In this document: positions 34,637 to 34,794 of the stretch, in pieces
Layout: each line of letters starts with the position of its first letter
Position numbering within the stretch: position 1 is the stretch's first letter
Assembly: GCF_001112925.1 (NCBI RefSeq)
Contig: NZ_CPYD01000019.1
Span: 1 to 34,794 of the forward strand
Source of the DNA: Yersinia nurmii
Lineage (GTDB): Bacteria; Pseudomonadota; Gammaproteobacteria; Enterobacterales; Enterobacteriaceae
Length of the DNA: 34,794 bases
Reading direction: 5' to 3'
Made by a program: the position numbers and the translations under genes
The notes under the pieces: model-generated
What the model was told of the DNA's origin: nothing
The model's database searches: none
The model's input: only the letters and a program-made list of their open reading frames with translations

Positions 34637-34666
34637 GTTTGTGCACAACAAGGTATAAAGCGGGGT

Positions 34667-34687
34667 TTTGCTGTGGAATGCAGCAAA
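34667..34687. promoter_or_regulatory. Inverted repeat at the Fis site I position of rrn P1
   Basis: TTTGCTG (34667-34673) and CAGCAAA (34681-34687) are a perfect 7-bp inverted repeat with a 7-bp spacer, centred 72 bp upstream of the predicted rrn start. The position is that of Fis site I, but the base pattern (G at 4, C at 12) is a poor Fis match, so the ligand is uncertain. Confidence 0.4.
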
Positions 34688-34712
34688 CGATCATTTTAAT
34701 TGAAATTAGCAG

Positions 34713-34749
34713 TTGCGGCCTGCGCGGAACTCCCTATAATGCGCATCCA
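34713..34749 (+). promoter_or_regulatory. rRNA operon P1 promoter
   Basis: -35 TTGCGG (34713-34718), 16-bp spacer, -10 TATAAT (34735-34740), discriminator GCGCATCC and start A near 34749. CTCCCTATAATGCGC is the same as in E. coli rrn P1 promoters as I recall. AT-rich DNA upstream (34688-34710) fits an UP element. The operon itself lies beyond the window; the remaining 45 bases are its leader. Confidence 0.88.
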
Positions 34750-34794
34750 TCGAGACGGCACACAGCGAATCAAGTCACTGAGTGGCCGGCAAAG

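Overview
The window is a 34.8-kb stretch of enterobacterial core chromosome lying between two ribosomal RNA operons. It opens on a Rho-independent terminator that looks like the 3' end of one rrn operon, and closes on an rrn-type P1 promoter (-35 TTGCGG, 16-bp spacer, TATAAT, GC-rich discriminator) pointing out of the window. Gene order matches the E. coli rrnB-to-rrnE interval (murB-birA-coaA, thrU-tyrU-glyT-thrT-tufB, secE-nusG, rplKAJL-rpoBC, thiCEFSGH, rsd, nudC-hemE-nfi, yjaG, hupA, yjaH, purHD). Two genes are extra as I remember E. coli: a GNAT acetyltransferase after coaA and a secreted alpha/beta hydrolase after nfi. Moderate GC, the EF-Tu variant and the NudC and MurB sequences suggest Yersinia or a close relative (family by recall, genus about 70%).

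Layout. 1-477: rrn terminator and murB upstream DNA. 478-2477: overlapping murB-birA, a perfect terminator, then convergent coaA and GNAT. 4220-5181: a strong growth-rate-type promoter with two Fis-like sites, four tRNAs with structured spacers, then tufB. 6599-18828: secE-nusG, the ribosomal protein operons with L1 and L10 autoregulatory leaders, an attenuator plus a long-range stem before rpoB, rpoB and rpoC. 18890-24667 (minus): thiCEFSGH behind a TPP riboswitch that starts almost at the predicted transcription start. 24779-28014: rsd diverging from nudC-hemE-nfi. 28060-29211 (minus): secreted hydrolase. 29553-31310: DUF416 protein, HU-alpha and a DUF1481 lipoprotein. 31410-34305 (minus): purHD, with a PurR-like box upstream, diverging from the next rrn.

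Most of the window is ordinary, highly conserved housekeeping DNA, and I found no mobile element, CRISPR array or defence system. The observations most worth a second look are: a three-hairpin RNA (two GNRA tetraloops) in the tyrU-glyT spacer; promoters whose -10 hexamer sits inside an inverted repeat, at nusG/rplK doubling as a terminator; a long-range stem that occludes the rpoB Shine-Dalgarno; an in-frame 12-bp tandem duplication in nfi; a substituted Nudix-box glycine in NudC; four perfect DnaA boxes; strand-biased Chi sites; and the C-terminal add-on domain of the secreted hydrolase.
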